Notes: generated from the sequence alone by a model not told the origin. 52,448 bases of DNA from Candidatus Binatia bacterium (GCA_036504975.1 DASXUF010000008.1:1-52448); one strand, 5' to 3'. Positions 8,749-17,072 are shown, counted from the first letter of the stretch. A program made the numbers and translations.

Positions 8749-8775
8749 TTTTTAGCCTCGAGATTCAGGATGCTA

Positions 8776-8899
8776 ATTCAGGACGCTCAAAAGGTCCCAG
8801 ATACAAGGCGTGCGAAGAATCGCGAGCGCAGGCGTACTCTTTGTGTACGTCTAGCGAAGCGATTCGAGCACAACGCAGTAGCTGGGCGTTTTCAGCGGC
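8776..8899. repeat. Large imperfect palindrome, about 125 bp
   Basis: The spacer between moaE and the nickel-type permease gene is almost entirely one imperfect inverted repeat. The apex is GGCGTAC-(7 nt)-GTACGTC at 8831-8851. The arms extend outward through AATCGC/GCGATT and CCCAG/CTGGG to GCTCAAAA/TTTTCAGC. The right arm runs about 8 bases into the 3' end of moaE. It has the look of a mobile intergenic palindrome, but only one copy is in this window. Confidence 0.8.
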
Positions 8900-9323
8900 T
8901 TGCCAAGGGTTGGCCGGTTTGCGTGCCGATCCACACTTCTCCTCCCTCGAACATTTCCTTCTTCCAGATCGGCACGGTCTTCTTGATTTCCTCGATCGCG
9001 AAGCGGCAGGCTTGAAAGGCATCGTCGCGATGCGCGGCGGAGACGGCGATGATCACGCTCGGCTCGGTGATCTCGACCGGGCCGATCCTGTGAATAATCG
9101 CCATGCGCTCGATCTGCCATTTTTTCTTTGCTTCCTCTCCGATGCGCGCCAGCTCTTTTTCCGCCATCTCGGGATACGCGTCGTAATCGAGCGCGATGAC
9201 CTTGCGCCCTTCGTTTTTGTTTCTCGTCGTCCCGATGAAGGTGGCGATGGCGCCGGCCGACGGGGCGGTCACGTACTTTACCAGCTCTTGAAGATCGATC
9301 GGCTCGCGGGTGACGCGAAACAT
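8892..9323 (-). CDS. moaE: Molybdopterin synthase catalytic subunit MoaE
   Basis: A 143-residue protein converting precursor Z (cPMP) to molybdopterin together with MoaD. Visible family features are IHRIGPVEI, IAVSAAHRDDAF and the C-terminal PIWKKE segment carrying catalytic lysines. The ATG at 9323 is preferred: it lies 8 bases after a GGAGGG ribosome site that itself encodes the Gly-Gly of MoaD. A GTG at 9332 overlapping moaD is the alternative. It is the last gene of moaB-moaD-moaE and ends inside the palindrome at 8776-8899. Confidence 0.93.
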   Translation of the reverse strand: MFRVTREPIDLQELVKYVTAPSAGAIATFIGTTRNKNEGRKVIALDYDAYPEMAEKELARIGEEAKKKWQIERMAIIHRIGPVEITEPSVIIAVSAAHRDDAFQACRFAIEEIKKTVPIWKKEMFEGGEVWIGTQTGQPLASR

Positions 9324-9325
9324 CT

Positions 9326-9574
9326 TCAGCACCCTCCGCTAACCGGCGGGATGAAGACGACTTCATCGCTGTCTTTAAGCGCGTAGTCCGGCTTGACGTA
9401 ATTCTGATTCACCGCGTAGAGCAGCCGCGTTTCCACCGGCGCCAATTTGGGATATTCTTTTTTCAGCATCGCCCAGAGATCCGCGACCGTGCTGCCTTCC
9501 CCGATTTCCTTGATCATCTCGCCGGCGCCGGCCCGCTCGCGCAGAATCGCAAAGAATTTTACTTTGACCTTCAT
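9326..9574 (-). CDS. moaD: Molybdopterin synthase sulfur carrier subunit MoaD
   Basis: An 82-residue ubiquitin-fold protein (MKVKVKFFAILRERAG, LYAVNQNYV, DEVVFIPPVSGGC). In working MoaD the Gly-Gly must be the C terminus so that MoeB can adenylate it and a thiocarboxylate can form. Here the frame reads Gly-Gly-Cys-stop, one residue too long. Either the cysteine is trimmed or this is a deviant end. The start overlaps the moaB stop by 4 bases (ATGA). No moeB-like gene is nearby. Confidence 0.9.
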   Translation of the reverse strand: MKVKVKFFAILRERAGAGEMIKEIGEGSTVADLWAMLKKEYPKLAPVETRLLYAVNQNYVKPDYALKDSDEVVFIPPVSGGC

Positions 9575-10077
9575 TTCCCCTGGAGCTGGGAAACCAGATG
9601 GCCCAGCTCGGGCAAGATCAAGCGGCGCATCGCCAGCTCGACCGCTCCGCGGGAGCCCGGAAGCGAGATCAGAACTTTTCCCTTCGCCGACCCGGCGACG
9701 GCGCGGCTCATGATCGCCGCCGAGCCGATATCCTGATAGCTCAAGAAGCGAAAAATCTCGCCGAAGCCGTCGAGGCGTTTGTCCAAAAAACGATCGACGA
9801 CTTCGTACGTCCCGTCGCGCGGCGCGACGCCGGTGCCGCCGTTGACGATCACGGCTTCGATCTCCGAATTCGCCAGCGTCTGCTTCAGCAGGGATTCGAT
9901 CTCGACCGGCTCGTCTTTGACGATCCGGTAACCCGCCAGCCGGTGGCCATGCTCCGCCAGGAGGTTTTTAATCAACTGGCCGCTCTGGTCGCCGGCCTCG
10001 TCGCGAGTGTCGCTGACGGTGAGGACGAAGCAGCCGACGCTCTTCTTGCCTTTCTCCTTGTGCTCGGCGACGGACAT
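9571..10077 (-). CDS. moaB: MoaB/MogA-type molybdenum cofactor protein
   Basis: A 168-residue protein of the MoCF-biosynthesis fold. The family motifs are CFVLTVSDTRDEAGDQSG near the N terminus, AVIVNGGTGVAPRDGTYE (the MPT/AMP-binding TGGTG loop) and VLISLPGSRGAVELAM near the C terminus. MogA-type enzymes adenylylate molybdopterin; the MoaB branch is close, and sequence alone does not separate them. It is the first gene of the moaB-moaD-moaE operon with 4-base overlaps, so the three are translated together. It follows a short palindrome at 10098-10138. Confidence 0.9.
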   Translation of the reverse strand: MSVAEHKEKGKKSVGCFVLTVSDTRDEAGDQSGQLIKNLLAEHGHRLAGYRIVKDEPVEIESLLKQTLANSEIEAVIVNGGTGVAPRDGTYEVVDRFLDKRLDGFGEIFRFLSYQDIGSAAIMSRAVAGSAKGKVLISLPGSRGAVELAMRRLILPELGHLVSQLQGK

Positions 10078-10097
10078 TTAAGCAGTGACCTTCTAAA

Positions 10098-10138
10098 GCG
10101 ATGCCGCAGTGGTATCACTGATATCACCGCACTATCGC
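10098..10138. repeat. Near-perfect 41-bp palindrome upstream of moaB
   Basis: Two 20-base arms (10098-10117 and 10119-10138) surround a single central base. The arms share GCGAT at the outside and TATCA at the inside with a few mismatches between. It sits 20 bases before the moaB start and 43 bases after the end of the M48 protease gene, so it could be a transcript hairpin or a regulator site. Confidence 0.75.
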
Positions 10139-10181
10139 AGTTTCAAACCAGCAAAAGGCAGCAAAACGGAGAGCAGGTGAG

Positions 10182-11306
10182 TTAACTATTTTGTCCGCCG
10201 TCGGTCGCCCGGCATCGCTTCTTGATGTCATTCCAATCGTATTTCTGGAAAGGCTTGGACTTGACGGGCTTCGATTCGGCGGCGAGCCTTCGGAGCTTTT
10301 CGATCCGGTCCGCCGTGCTCGGATGGGTGGAGAAATAGGTCAGAAATTGTGGCATTTCGCCGCTTCGCTTTTGCATCGTGTCAAAAAAGGCGATCATCCC
10401 GCCGGGATCGAGTCCCGTCGCCGTCATCATCTTCAACCCTTCGGCGTCGGCTTCTTCCTCCATCGCGCGGCTGTAGCTCAGCGCGCCGAGCGTGCGCGCG
10501 GCCTCGAGCCCGAAAGCGATCGCGCCGCTCACGTCGCCGGTCAAGGCCGAAATGATGAGCCCGGTCGACGCGTGCTGAACGAGCATGCGCGTCGAGTGGC
10601 GCTTGAGGACGTGCTGCAGCTCGTGCGCCAGAACGCCGGCGAGCTCGTCGGCGCCGCCGCTCGCTTCGATCAGTCCCTGGAACACGACGATGTGGCCGCC
10701 CGGCGCTGCGAAGGCGTTGACCACCGGAGCGCGGACGACGTAGACGCGAATTTTGTAGGGCGACTTGGGCGCGGCCTGGGCGAGCCTGGCGCTGATCTCA
10801 CTCAGCAACTTTTCCACGGTCGCGTCGTCGCAGCGCAGTTCCGGCGGCGCGAATTGGTCGACGACGCTCTGGCCCAGTTTTTCCTCCCAGGCGACGGGGA
10901 CGCGGGCTGCCACCAGCGCCGCCAGTCCGGGGATGCCCCAGAGATAGAGCGCGCCGCCGATTGCGATCACGGCGACCGCGGCAAAAATCGTGAGACTCGC
11001 TCTGAGGCCGCGGCGCTTGGGCTCGTGAAAGCGCTGACCGAGTCCGGGCACTAGGCGGTGCAGCGTGCTCAAGAACTCGACGTCGGGAAGCAGCAGCGCC
11101 TCCATGAACCCAGCGCCGGCTCTCTCGAACCGGACCTGCTCGCCGGCGTAGAAGCCTTGCGTCTGGCGGATATCCTCGTAGAGCCACAAATGCGCCGGTC
11201 CGTCCTCGACTTTGAACTGCAGCCCGATTTGGGTGATCTCGACGGTTGCCGGGCGGCGCTTGGCGCTTTGCCCGTCCAGATAATAGCCGCGCCACTCGAC
11301 GATCAT
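10182..11306 (-). CDS. M48 family membrane-anchored metalloprotease
   Basis: This 374-residue protein has an N-terminal domain of about 100 residues, one transmembrane segment (about 103-123), then an M48 peptidase domain. The zinc motif HELQH lies at 228-232, preceded by NAFAAPGGHIVVFQGL and followed by SRAMEEEADAEGL, which supplies the third ligand. The family includes BepA and LoiP, periplasmic proteases of outer-membrane quality control; such a role is plausible but not shown. It follows the DUF898 gene by 17 bases, so the two form a likely operon. Confidence 0.88.
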   Translation of the reverse strand: MIVEWRGYYLDGQSAKRRPATVEITQIGLQFKVEDGPAHLWLYEDIRQTQGFYAGEQVRFERAGAGFMEALLLPDVEFLSTLHRLVPGLGQRFHEPKRRGLRASLTIFAAVAVIAIGGALYLWGIPGLAALVAARVPVAWEEKLGQSVVDQFAPPELRCDDATVEKLLSEISARLAQAAPKSPYKIRVYVVRAPVVNAFAAPGGHIVVFQGLIEASGGADELAGVLAHELQHVLKRHSTRMLVQHASTGLIISALTGDVSGAIAFGLEAARTLGALSYSRAMEEEADAEGLKMMTATGLDPGGMIAFFDTMQKRSGEMPQFLTYFSTHPSTADRIEKLRRLAAESKPVKSKPFQKYDWNDIKKRCRATDGGQNS

Positions 11307-11323
11307 GCGGAGACGACTGGGGG

Positions 11324-12478
11324 TTAGAGGCCGAGGTCGAAATCGAGATCGAGAAAGCCCGCCAGCCCTTCGGCCGTTGCGGTGGCGGACTGCGCCTCTT
11401 GCTGGATGGCCGCCATGTCGAGCGAACCTTTGAGCGAGACCTTATCGAACCAGAAACGGATGTTTCTCACGGTAGCCAGCGCCGAAGCCAGGCCGAGCGT
11501 CGCGAGAAGCAGGACGAAGTTCGTCAGCGTCAGAATGCAAAGAGCGCCGCCGGTCACGCCGCAATCGAAGCGCGCTTTGCCGAAAGAGGTTTGTCCCAGG
11601 AGGTAACGCTGCTTTTTCGCTGCATACCAGAACCACGAAAGACCGAGCGTTGGTATCGTAAGGAACAGTGCGATCACGTAACTTGAAAAAATCGCGCGGC
11701 CGCTGCCTTCGAAATGAAATTTTTGATTGCCGAAGTAGGAGTGAGAAGTGAGGAACGCGTATTGCTTGACCGAGAAGTAAGGCCCGTAGAAGCCTAGAGT
11801 CAGGACGGTCAGAAGCCCGCGGCCGATGAAGAGCTTGATAAATTCCTTGGCGCTTCCCCGGAACGAGAAACGCACGCCGCGCCAGGAAGTTCGGCTCAGC
11901 CGGTAGCGGCGGATGCCGACGATGGCGAAGGGGATGAATACCATCGCAACGGGATAAATGAGAAGCAGGGCCACGATCCGGATCCACATTTCGGCGCCGA
12001 GAAACGTCGGCGCGTTCTGCAGCAGCATCACCGGCAGGCCGAAGACGAGAGCCGCTTTCAACGTGCCGAGCAACAGCTCCTTTCCGGTGCCGTGGTAGGC
12101 GAAGCGGTCGCCCTCGAATTCGCTTTGACTCAGGAGATAACTCCTGACTTTGACCTTGGCCCAAAACGAATAGATCCCGAGCGTGCAAAGGGTGAGCAGA
12201 ATATTGACCAGATGAATTCCGAAAAGAGTGCCGGCGTTGCCGCGGAAATAAAGCCGGCGCGTTTTATCCGTCGCGTCTTCATGAGGATTCGAATTCCAAT
12301 CTTCGGCGAGCGCCGCCGATCCCGAGAACGAAAATGAAGCTGGCGGCTTTGCCGGCGTGAACCTTTCTTCCCGGCGCGGCGCGCTCTCTTCCGTCATGGC
12401 CGCGCCGCACGATTTACACGTAGAAGCCTGCGCCTGGATCAATCCACAGCGGCGGCATTTTGTGGTATACATAGTCAT
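11324..12478 (-). CDS. DUF898 (YjgN-type) membrane protein with N-terminal zinc ribbon
   Basis: About 384 residues. A short zinc ribbon opens the protein (two Cys-x2-Cys pairs: KCRRCG and TCKSCG), then a soluble linker, then repeated membrane units with the DUF898 pattern LYFRGNAGTLFGIHLVN, LGIYSFWAKVK and FEGDRFAYHGTG, repeated as FSFRGSAKEF and FHFEGSGRAIF. The ATG at 12478 is chosen because GGAG lies 11 bases upstream; a GTG at 12490 would add four residues. The function is unknown. Pairing with an M48 protease gene suggests an envelope role. Confidence 0.85.
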   Translation of the reverse strand: MTMYTTKCRRCGLIQAQASTCKSCGAAMTEESAPRREERFTPAKPPASFSFSGSAALAEDWNSNPHEDATDKTRRLYFRGNAGTLFGIHLVNILLTLCTLGIYSFWAKVKVRSYLLSQSEFEGDRFAYHGTGKELLLGTLKAALVFGLPVMLLQNAPTFLGAEMWIRIVALLLIYPVAMVFIPFAIVGIRRYRLSRTSWRGVRFSFRGSAKEFIKLFIGRGLLTVLTLGFYGPYFSVKQYAFLTSHSYFGNQKFHFEGSGRAIFSSYVIALFLTIPTLGLSWFWYAAKKQRYLLGQTSFGKARFDCGVTGGALCILTLTNFVLLLATLGLASALATVRNIRFWFDKVSLKGSLDMAAIQQEAQSATATAEGLAGFLDLDFDLGL

Positions 12479-12504
12479 CGAACCATGCACTCCAAATGAA
12501 CCAC

Positions 12505-12533
12505 ATTATACGAGATTCCCCGCTTGTTTCACA
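12505..12533 (-). promoter_or_regulatory. Candidate promoter for the DUF898-M48 operon
   Basis: On the minus strand a perfect TATAAT (12510-12505) lies 27 bases before the DUF898 start. The element 17 bases further up is TGTGAA, a weak -35. Only the -10 is convincing. Confidence 0.4.
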
Positions 12534-12587
12534 GAAAAATCTCGCGGCTGTTGCGCCGTTTTGCCCGGGGAATTATGGTAAGCGAGC

Positions 12588-13751
12588 ATGACCTCGCGTA
12601 AGACGCCGTTCTCGTTGTACCTCCATATTCCTTACTGTGCCGCCAAGTGCCCGTACTGCGATTTCAACGTTCACGTCGCGGCCAAAATCCCGGAGCGGGA
12701 ATATTGCGCCGCGCTCTTAAAGGAACTCGAATTTTACGCCCAGACGGACGCTTGGCGCGGTCGAGAGCTCGGGAGTATCTTCTTCGGCGGCGGAACGCCC
12801 TCGATGTTCTCTCCCCAAACCATCGGCGCTGTCATCGAAGGCGCGGCCTCGTTTTTTCCTTTTGTCGCGGAGATAGAAATCACGCTGGAAGCGAATCCCG
12901 AGGACCGCAGGAAATTTTCCGGCTATCGCTCCAGCGGAATCAACCGGCTGAGCCTCGGCGTCCAGTCGTTCCAACCCCACCTGCTCGAATTCCTCGGCCG
13001 TCTTCACTCCGTCGACGAGACGCGCGCGGCTCTGAGGACCGTCGATCGAGTTGGCTTCGAGAACTTCAGCATGGATCTGATTTACGCCGTTCCAGGGCAG
13101 TCGCTCGCAGATTTAGAAGCCGATCTTACGGAGGCGCTCGATTTTTCCCCGCCGCATCTCTCCGCCTACAACTTGACGATCGAAGAAGGAACGCCTTTTC
13201 ATCACCGCTTCAAGGCGGGAAAAATCCGTCCGTTGCCCGAAGACGAAGAGATCGCCATGGCCGAGCTGATCGAGGAAACGCTCTCACGGGCCGGGTTGGA
13301 GCGCTACGAAATCTCCAGCTATGCCAAGCCCGAATACCGGTCGAGGCACAACACCACCTACTGGCAGGACGGAGATTACCTGGGGATCGGCGCCGGCGCG
13401 CACTCTTTTCTGCGCTGTGAAGAAAACGGCGTCTCGAGTCGTCGCTGGCGCGCGGAAAAAAATCCCACCCGCTATATGGAAACAATACGGCGTGAGGGAA
13501 CGGCGGTGGCCGAAAGCGAGAGCTTGAATCGCACCAAGGCGGCGGCCGAATTCATGTTCATGGGCCTCAGAATGACCGAGGGCGTTTCCATCGAAGATTT
13601 CTTCCACCGCTTCGGCCGCAAACCCGCGGAGATTTATGCCGAGATCGGCCGGTTGACGGAAGAGGGCCTCATGGCGCAGGAAAACGGCCGGCTCCGGCTC
13701 ACGCGCCGCGGTTTGATGATCGCCGACGAAATCTTTACTTCATTCGTTTAG
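12588..13751 (+). CDS. hemW: HemW-type radical SAM protein (heme chaperone)
   Basis: A 387-residue radical SAM protein with the HemW/HemN-like cluster motif HIPYCAAKCPYCDFN (C17-x3-C21-x2-C24), the FFGGGTPS SAM-contact segment and the RLSLGVQSF and GFENFSMDLIYAVPGQ strands. Its C-terminal winged domain ends LTRRGLMIADEIF. HemW proteins deliver heme and are often misnamed coproporphyrinogen oxidase; they lack the extra N-terminal sequence of true HemN, as here. The next gene begins 5 bases later, forming an operon with two SRPBCC genes. Confidence 0.9.
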   Translation: MTSRKTPFSLYLHIPYCAAKCPYCDFNVHVAAKIPEREYCAALLKELEFYAQTDAWRGRELGSIFFGGGTPSMFSPQTIGAVIEGAASFFPFVAEIEITLEANPEDRRKFSGYRSSGINRLSLGVQSFQPHLLEFLGRLHSVDETRAALRTVDRVGFENFSMDLIYAVPGQSLADLEADLTEALDFSPPHLSAYNLTIEEGTPFHHRFKAGKIRPLPEDEEIAMAELIEETLSRAGLERYEISSYAKPEYRSRHNTTYWQDGDYLGIGAGAHSFLRCEENGVSSRRWRAEKNPTRYMETIRREGTAVAESESLNRTKAAAEFMFMGLRMTEGVSIEDFFHRFGRKPAEIYAEIGRLTEEGLMAQENGRLRLTRRGLMIADEIFTSFV

Positions 13752-13756
13752 ATCCT

Positions 13757-14206
13757 ATGCGCATCCGCCGTCGCGTATCGATCGAAGCCCCGTCGGAGAT
13801 GGTCTGGGACGTCATCACCGATCTCCGCCGCGCGCGCGAGTGGGCGCCCGAATTCGGCGATTATCCTTTCATTTCTCCGGACTGGCCGAAGCTGGGCGCC
13901 AAAGCGACGTGGCGCTATCATGTCGGGCTGCTCAAGTTTAATTTCGCTTTGACGATAACCGAATCCGCTCGCGGAAACGCGCTTCAGATAGTCAATCGGA
14001 GCATTTTCGGCGAAGGCCTCGAGGTCTACAGTTTCGCAATGTCCGGAAAGACGACCACCGTCTGGTACGACGTCAGCGACCAGCCGAATTTTCTGGGACG
14101 GCTTATGGGGCGATTTTTTGAAAAGAGGATGATTCAACTGGTGGACAAAACAATCGCGAGCTTGAAAGTCTATTGCGAGCGCAGGGTCAAAGGCGGCGTC
14201 GCGTGA
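13757..14206 (+). CDS. SRPBCC (START-like) family protein 1
   Basis: A 149-residue ligand-binding-fold protein. The opening RVSIEAPSEMVWDVITDLRRAREWAPEF is the usual SRPBCC beginning, and the C-terminal helix (GRLMGRFFEKRMIQLVDKTIASLK) closes the cavity. Members bind lipids or aromatic compounds or act as cyclases; no catalytic residue can be assigned. It lies between hemW and a second SRPBCC gene and overlaps the latter by 4 bases. Confidence 0.8.
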   Translation: MRIRRRVSIEAPSEMVWDVITDLRRAREWAPEFGDYPFISPDWPKLGAKATWRYHVGLLKFNFALTITESARGNALQIVNRSIFGEGLEVYSFAMSGKTTTVWYDVSDQPNFLGRLMGRFFEKRMIQLVDKTIASLKVYCERRVKGGVA

Positions 14207-14679
14207 AAGATCTGGTCAACGTTTATCACTTCGAAGATAAGTGGCACGTTCCGTTCTCTGCAGAAAGAGTCTGGGAGGTGCTCTCTCGGCCGGAAGATTA
14301 TCCGCGCTGGTGGCGCGGCGTTTACCTCAGCGCCGAGCCGCTGGACGGAAGCGAAGGCAAGCGGGTTGCCGTGGTGGCCAAAGGCCGTCTGCTCTACAAG
14401 CTCCGATTCACCATCGAGACGCTGAGACTGGACAAACCCAAGCTCATCGAGTTCAGAGCGACGGGGGATTTTGTCACCGACGTTTCTCGTTGGAGACTTG
14501 AGCCTGACGACGAGGGAACCAGGGTGACTCTGGAATGGAATCCCCGAGTCGAAAAGCCGCTGGTAAAATTTCTCTCGCCGATCTTAAAGCCTATCTTTCG
14601 CTGGAACCACGACTGGACCATGAAGCGCGGCGAGAGGCAGATCGTGGAGTATCTGGGCCGATCATCCAATAGGAATTAA
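14203..14679 (+). CDS. SRPBCC (START-like) family protein 2
   Basis: A 158-residue protein of the same fold as its upstream neighbour (WHVPFSAERVWEVLSRPEDYPRWW, then TRVTLEWNPRVEKPL and a C-terminal MKRGERQIVEYL helix). The GTG at 14203 shares GTGA with the previous stop, so it is translationally coupled. The two proteins are related but clearly diverged, consistent with an old tandem duplication. The 3' end overlaps the convergent VOC gene by 18 bases. Confidence 0.8.
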   Translation: MKDLVNVYHFEDKWHVPFSAERVWEVLSRPEDYPRWWRGVYLSAEPLDGSEGKRVAVVAKGRLLYKLRFTIETLRLDKPKLIEFRATGDFVTDVSRWRLEPDDEGTRVTLEWNPRVEKPLVKFLSPILKPIFRWNHDWTMKRGERQIVEYLGRSSNRN

Positions 14680-15528
14680 CCCGTCCCGTCCACGACGGTA
14701 GTTTCTCTGGGTCTGCTCGGGATCGCGGTTGACGAAGAGGCGATGGTACAGCGGATGGCGCAGGCTGCGCACTTCGTGCTCCAGCTTGAACAACTTCTCA
14801 CCGCTCTCGGGATCGACGATGTCTTTGAAGCGGAACTGATGGTTTCGGACGTCTTCCGTGACCAGCCCGCGGCGGTTTAAAAAATTATACGGGCCGGAAA
14901 AATTCGCCACGTAGATCGCGATGTGATGGCCGTCGTATGGGAGAAGCTCTTGGTCCGTCTCGCGGAAAAACAGCCACTGGTTGCGGCCGATGGCGACGCG
15001 CGCGGCTGAGAAGCCGTTTTCGGACTCTATGAGTGAAGAGGCGCGAAAAACTTCTTCGTAAAAGCGCGCGATTCCTTTTGACGCGCCGGGCCTGACCAGG
15101 AACTCAACGTAAGGCATCCCCAGAATCATGTCGCCGAATTTTTCTTCAGGCGCGTAGCAGCGAAAACGATTCCCCCAGGGGCAGGTGACGGCGATATGAT
15201 CGGTCTCGCGCGACCACGCGAAGCGAGTGCCTTTGAGCCGCTCTTGCAACGAAGCCAACCGCTGCTGTAAACGCTCAAGTTCAGGCAGCACCAGAGCAAT
15301 GTGCCCGGAAAAAAATTGCGCATGTCCGGTCGGCAGATGAAGTTGTTGCTCGCCGATGTTGACCCACATATTCTCCAGACCGACGGTGAGGTAGGGATCG
15401 CGCGTCAGTCCCAGGCCGACGATATAAAAGAGAATCGCCTGGGGCTGGTCGGCTACCTGAACGTTGACATGCTCGAGCAGAACGATGTTGCTGACGTCCT
15501 CGTTGGTATGATCGTGCGTAGCAGCCAT
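14662..15528 (-). CDS. VOC (glyoxalase/dioxygenase) superfamily protein
   Basis: A 288-residue protein with two vicinal-oxygen-chelate modules: LLEHVNVQVADQPQAILFYI opens the first and GMPYVEFLVRPGASKGIARFYEEVF the second. Candidate metal ligands are His in LEHVNV, His in GHHIAIYV and Glu in KLEHEVR. It could be a glyoxalase, an extradiol dioxygenase or a binding protein; the reaction cannot be named. The gene is monocistronic and converges on the SRPBCC pair. Confidence 0.8.
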   Translation of the reverse strand: MAATHDHTNEDVSNIVLLEHVNVQVADQPQAILFYIVGLGLTRDPYLTVGLENMWVNIGEQQLHLPTGHAQFFSGHIALVLPELERLQQRLASLQERLKGTRFAWSRETDHIAVTCPWGNRFRCYAPEEKFGDMILGMPYVEFLVRPGASKGIARFYEEVFRASSLIESENGFSAARVAIGRNQWLFFRETDQELLPYDGHHIAIYVANFSGPYNFLNRRGLVTEDVRNHQFRFKDIVDPESGEKLFKLEHEVRSLRHPLYHRLFVNRDPEQTQRNYRRGRDGLIPIG

Positions 15529-15638
15529 GGCTATTTAGTATTCCCATCGAGACGTTGGCGTCAAGCCATCCCGAGACAAAAGATTGACGTTCGCGGGTTA
15601 AGGGAATAAATTTTACGGGCGATGAAGCGGCGGCAAAT

Positions 15639-17072
15639 ATGACGATGGGTCCTTTGAGGAGTAAAGCGTTCGCGAATCTCCTAACGCTTTATTTCGTCTG
15701 GATTCTGCTGCCCGGCGCCGCCGTCGCCCAACCAGCCGGCTACTTTCCTTTCATCCATACTCCAGAGATCGATCTCCCTGCTTATGCCCGTTTCCGCGCC
15801 GAGGGCATGCCGTTCAGCGAGGCTTTTTGGCATGGCTTCAAATATGTCGCCAAATACAGGCACAAAAGATTTTCGGCTCCTGCGGAGGAAATTCGTTATT
15901 TCGACGCGCAAAGAAAGCTGCTCCGATTCCTGACCACCTCAGCGGTCGATCCCGCCCATAACCTCCAGGTCAATCTCGCCATGGTCGGCGACATTATGTG
16001 GATTCGAAGCGATTGGGACAGCTTCGTGGCCAAGGAGATTTTGGATTCTCTGAATCGGTTTGACGTCGTACTCGGCAACCTGGAGACAATTATCTCGCCA
16101 AATTTCAAAGTGCGCGGGTTTTGGCCCGATTACCGGACCTACAATTCCCACCCCGATCTTCTAAACTCGTTCAGAAGACACACCGGGGGAAATATTTTCT
16201 CCGCGTTGTCGATCGCCAACAATCACACGATGGATTACTCGGACAGGGGGATTTCGGACACCATCGAATTTCTCGACGGCAATCGCATTTTGCATAGCGG
16301 AGTCGGCACGAGCAAAACAGGCAAGCGTTATACGACGTTTGTCCGGAATGGGATCAAATTTGGATTTTACGCCGCGACATACGGCTTGAACGATCCCGGC
16401 GAAGGCCAGGTAACCAAGCTCAGTCTGAACATCCTTTCGAGCCTCGCGCCCGAAACCGAAAAAGCCGCGGATCTTTCCCAGGTCAAAGAGGTTTTGGCGG
16501 CCATGGACGCCGAAGGAGTCGATTTCAAGATCGTCTCGTTGCATTGGGGATTCGAGTTTGAGTTCTATCCCTCGCCGAAAACCATGCAGGTCGGTAGAGA
16601 GATCGTCGCGGCCGGCGCCGACGTAATCATGGGCAGCCACCCGCACGTGCTGCAGCCGAGCGAGGTTTGCTACGTCAACGGCTACGAAGAGCGCCACGGA
16701 CGTGTCAAAGACCAGCTTGCGGCGATGAGCCATCCGGCAGGTTGCTTGCTCAAGGACGGGAACGGAAAACCAAGAAAGGCGCTGATACTCTACTCGCTCG
16801 GAAATTTCACTACGGCGATGTACACCTTTTTTTGCGAGGTGGGAATCATCCAGAATATCCGAGTGACAAAAAATGAAGCTTCCGGCGCAGTGGACTGGGG
16901 ACTTCCGGGGTATGAATTAGTCTACAATTTGCGGCGCGATCCTGTCACTCAAAAACGGGCGGTCTTATTGATGGATGATTACCTGCGGCAAAACTGCCGG
17001 CAAAATGAGTGTCCGGAAGACGTGGTTCAGTCTGTGGCGTTTCTCCATCGTCACTTGAGAGGCACGGAGTGA
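15639..17072 (+). CDS. CapA-family (PgsA-like) predicted metallophosphatase, exported
   Basis: A 477-residue protein with a hydrophobic N-terminal signal (ending near AVAQ, residue 31). The CapA fold is a calcineurin-like phosphoesterase variant; visible motifs are LAMVGDIMW, LGNLETIIS, SIANNHTMDYSDRG, LHWGFEFEFYPS, DVIMGSHPHVLQPSEV and LYSLGNFT. Family members take part in poly-gamma-glutamate capsule synthesis or cleave surface polymers. No pgsB or pgsC partner is nearby, so the substrate is uncertain. Confidence 0.87.
   Translation: MTMGPLRSKAFANLLTLYFVWILLPGAAVAQPAGYFPFIHTPEIDLPAYARFRAEGMPFSEAFWHGFKYVAKYRHKRFSAPAEEIRYFDAQRKLLRFLTTSAVDPAHNLQVNLAMVGDIMWIRSDWDSFVAKEILDSLNRFDVVLGNLETIISPNFKVRGFWPDYRTYNSHPDLLNSFRRHTGGNIFSALSIANNHTMDYSDRGISDTIEFLDGNRILHSGVGTSKTGKRYTTFVRNGIKFGFYAATYGLNDPGEGQVTKLSLNILSSLAPETEKAADLSQVKEVLAAMDAEGVDFKIVSLHWGFEFEFYPSPKTMQVGREIVAAGADVIMGSHPHVLQPSEVCYVNGYEERHGRVKDQLAAMSHPAGCLLKDGNGKPRKALILYSLGNFTTAMYTFFCEVGIIQNIRVTKNEASGAVDWGLPGYELVYNLRRDPVTQKRAVLLMDDYLRQNCRQNECPEDVVQSVAFLHRHLRGTE

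Noticed and set aside
12540-12590. hemW promoter TTGCGC-17-TATGGT
   Set aside because: It would put transcription start within a few bases of the start codon; the match is weak and a leaderless mRNA is not otherwise supported.
12588-13751. Oxygen-independent coproporphyrinogen III oxidase (HemN)
   Set aside because: Length and the N terminus starting straight at the radical SAM motif fit HemW; the extended N-terminal region of HemN is absent.
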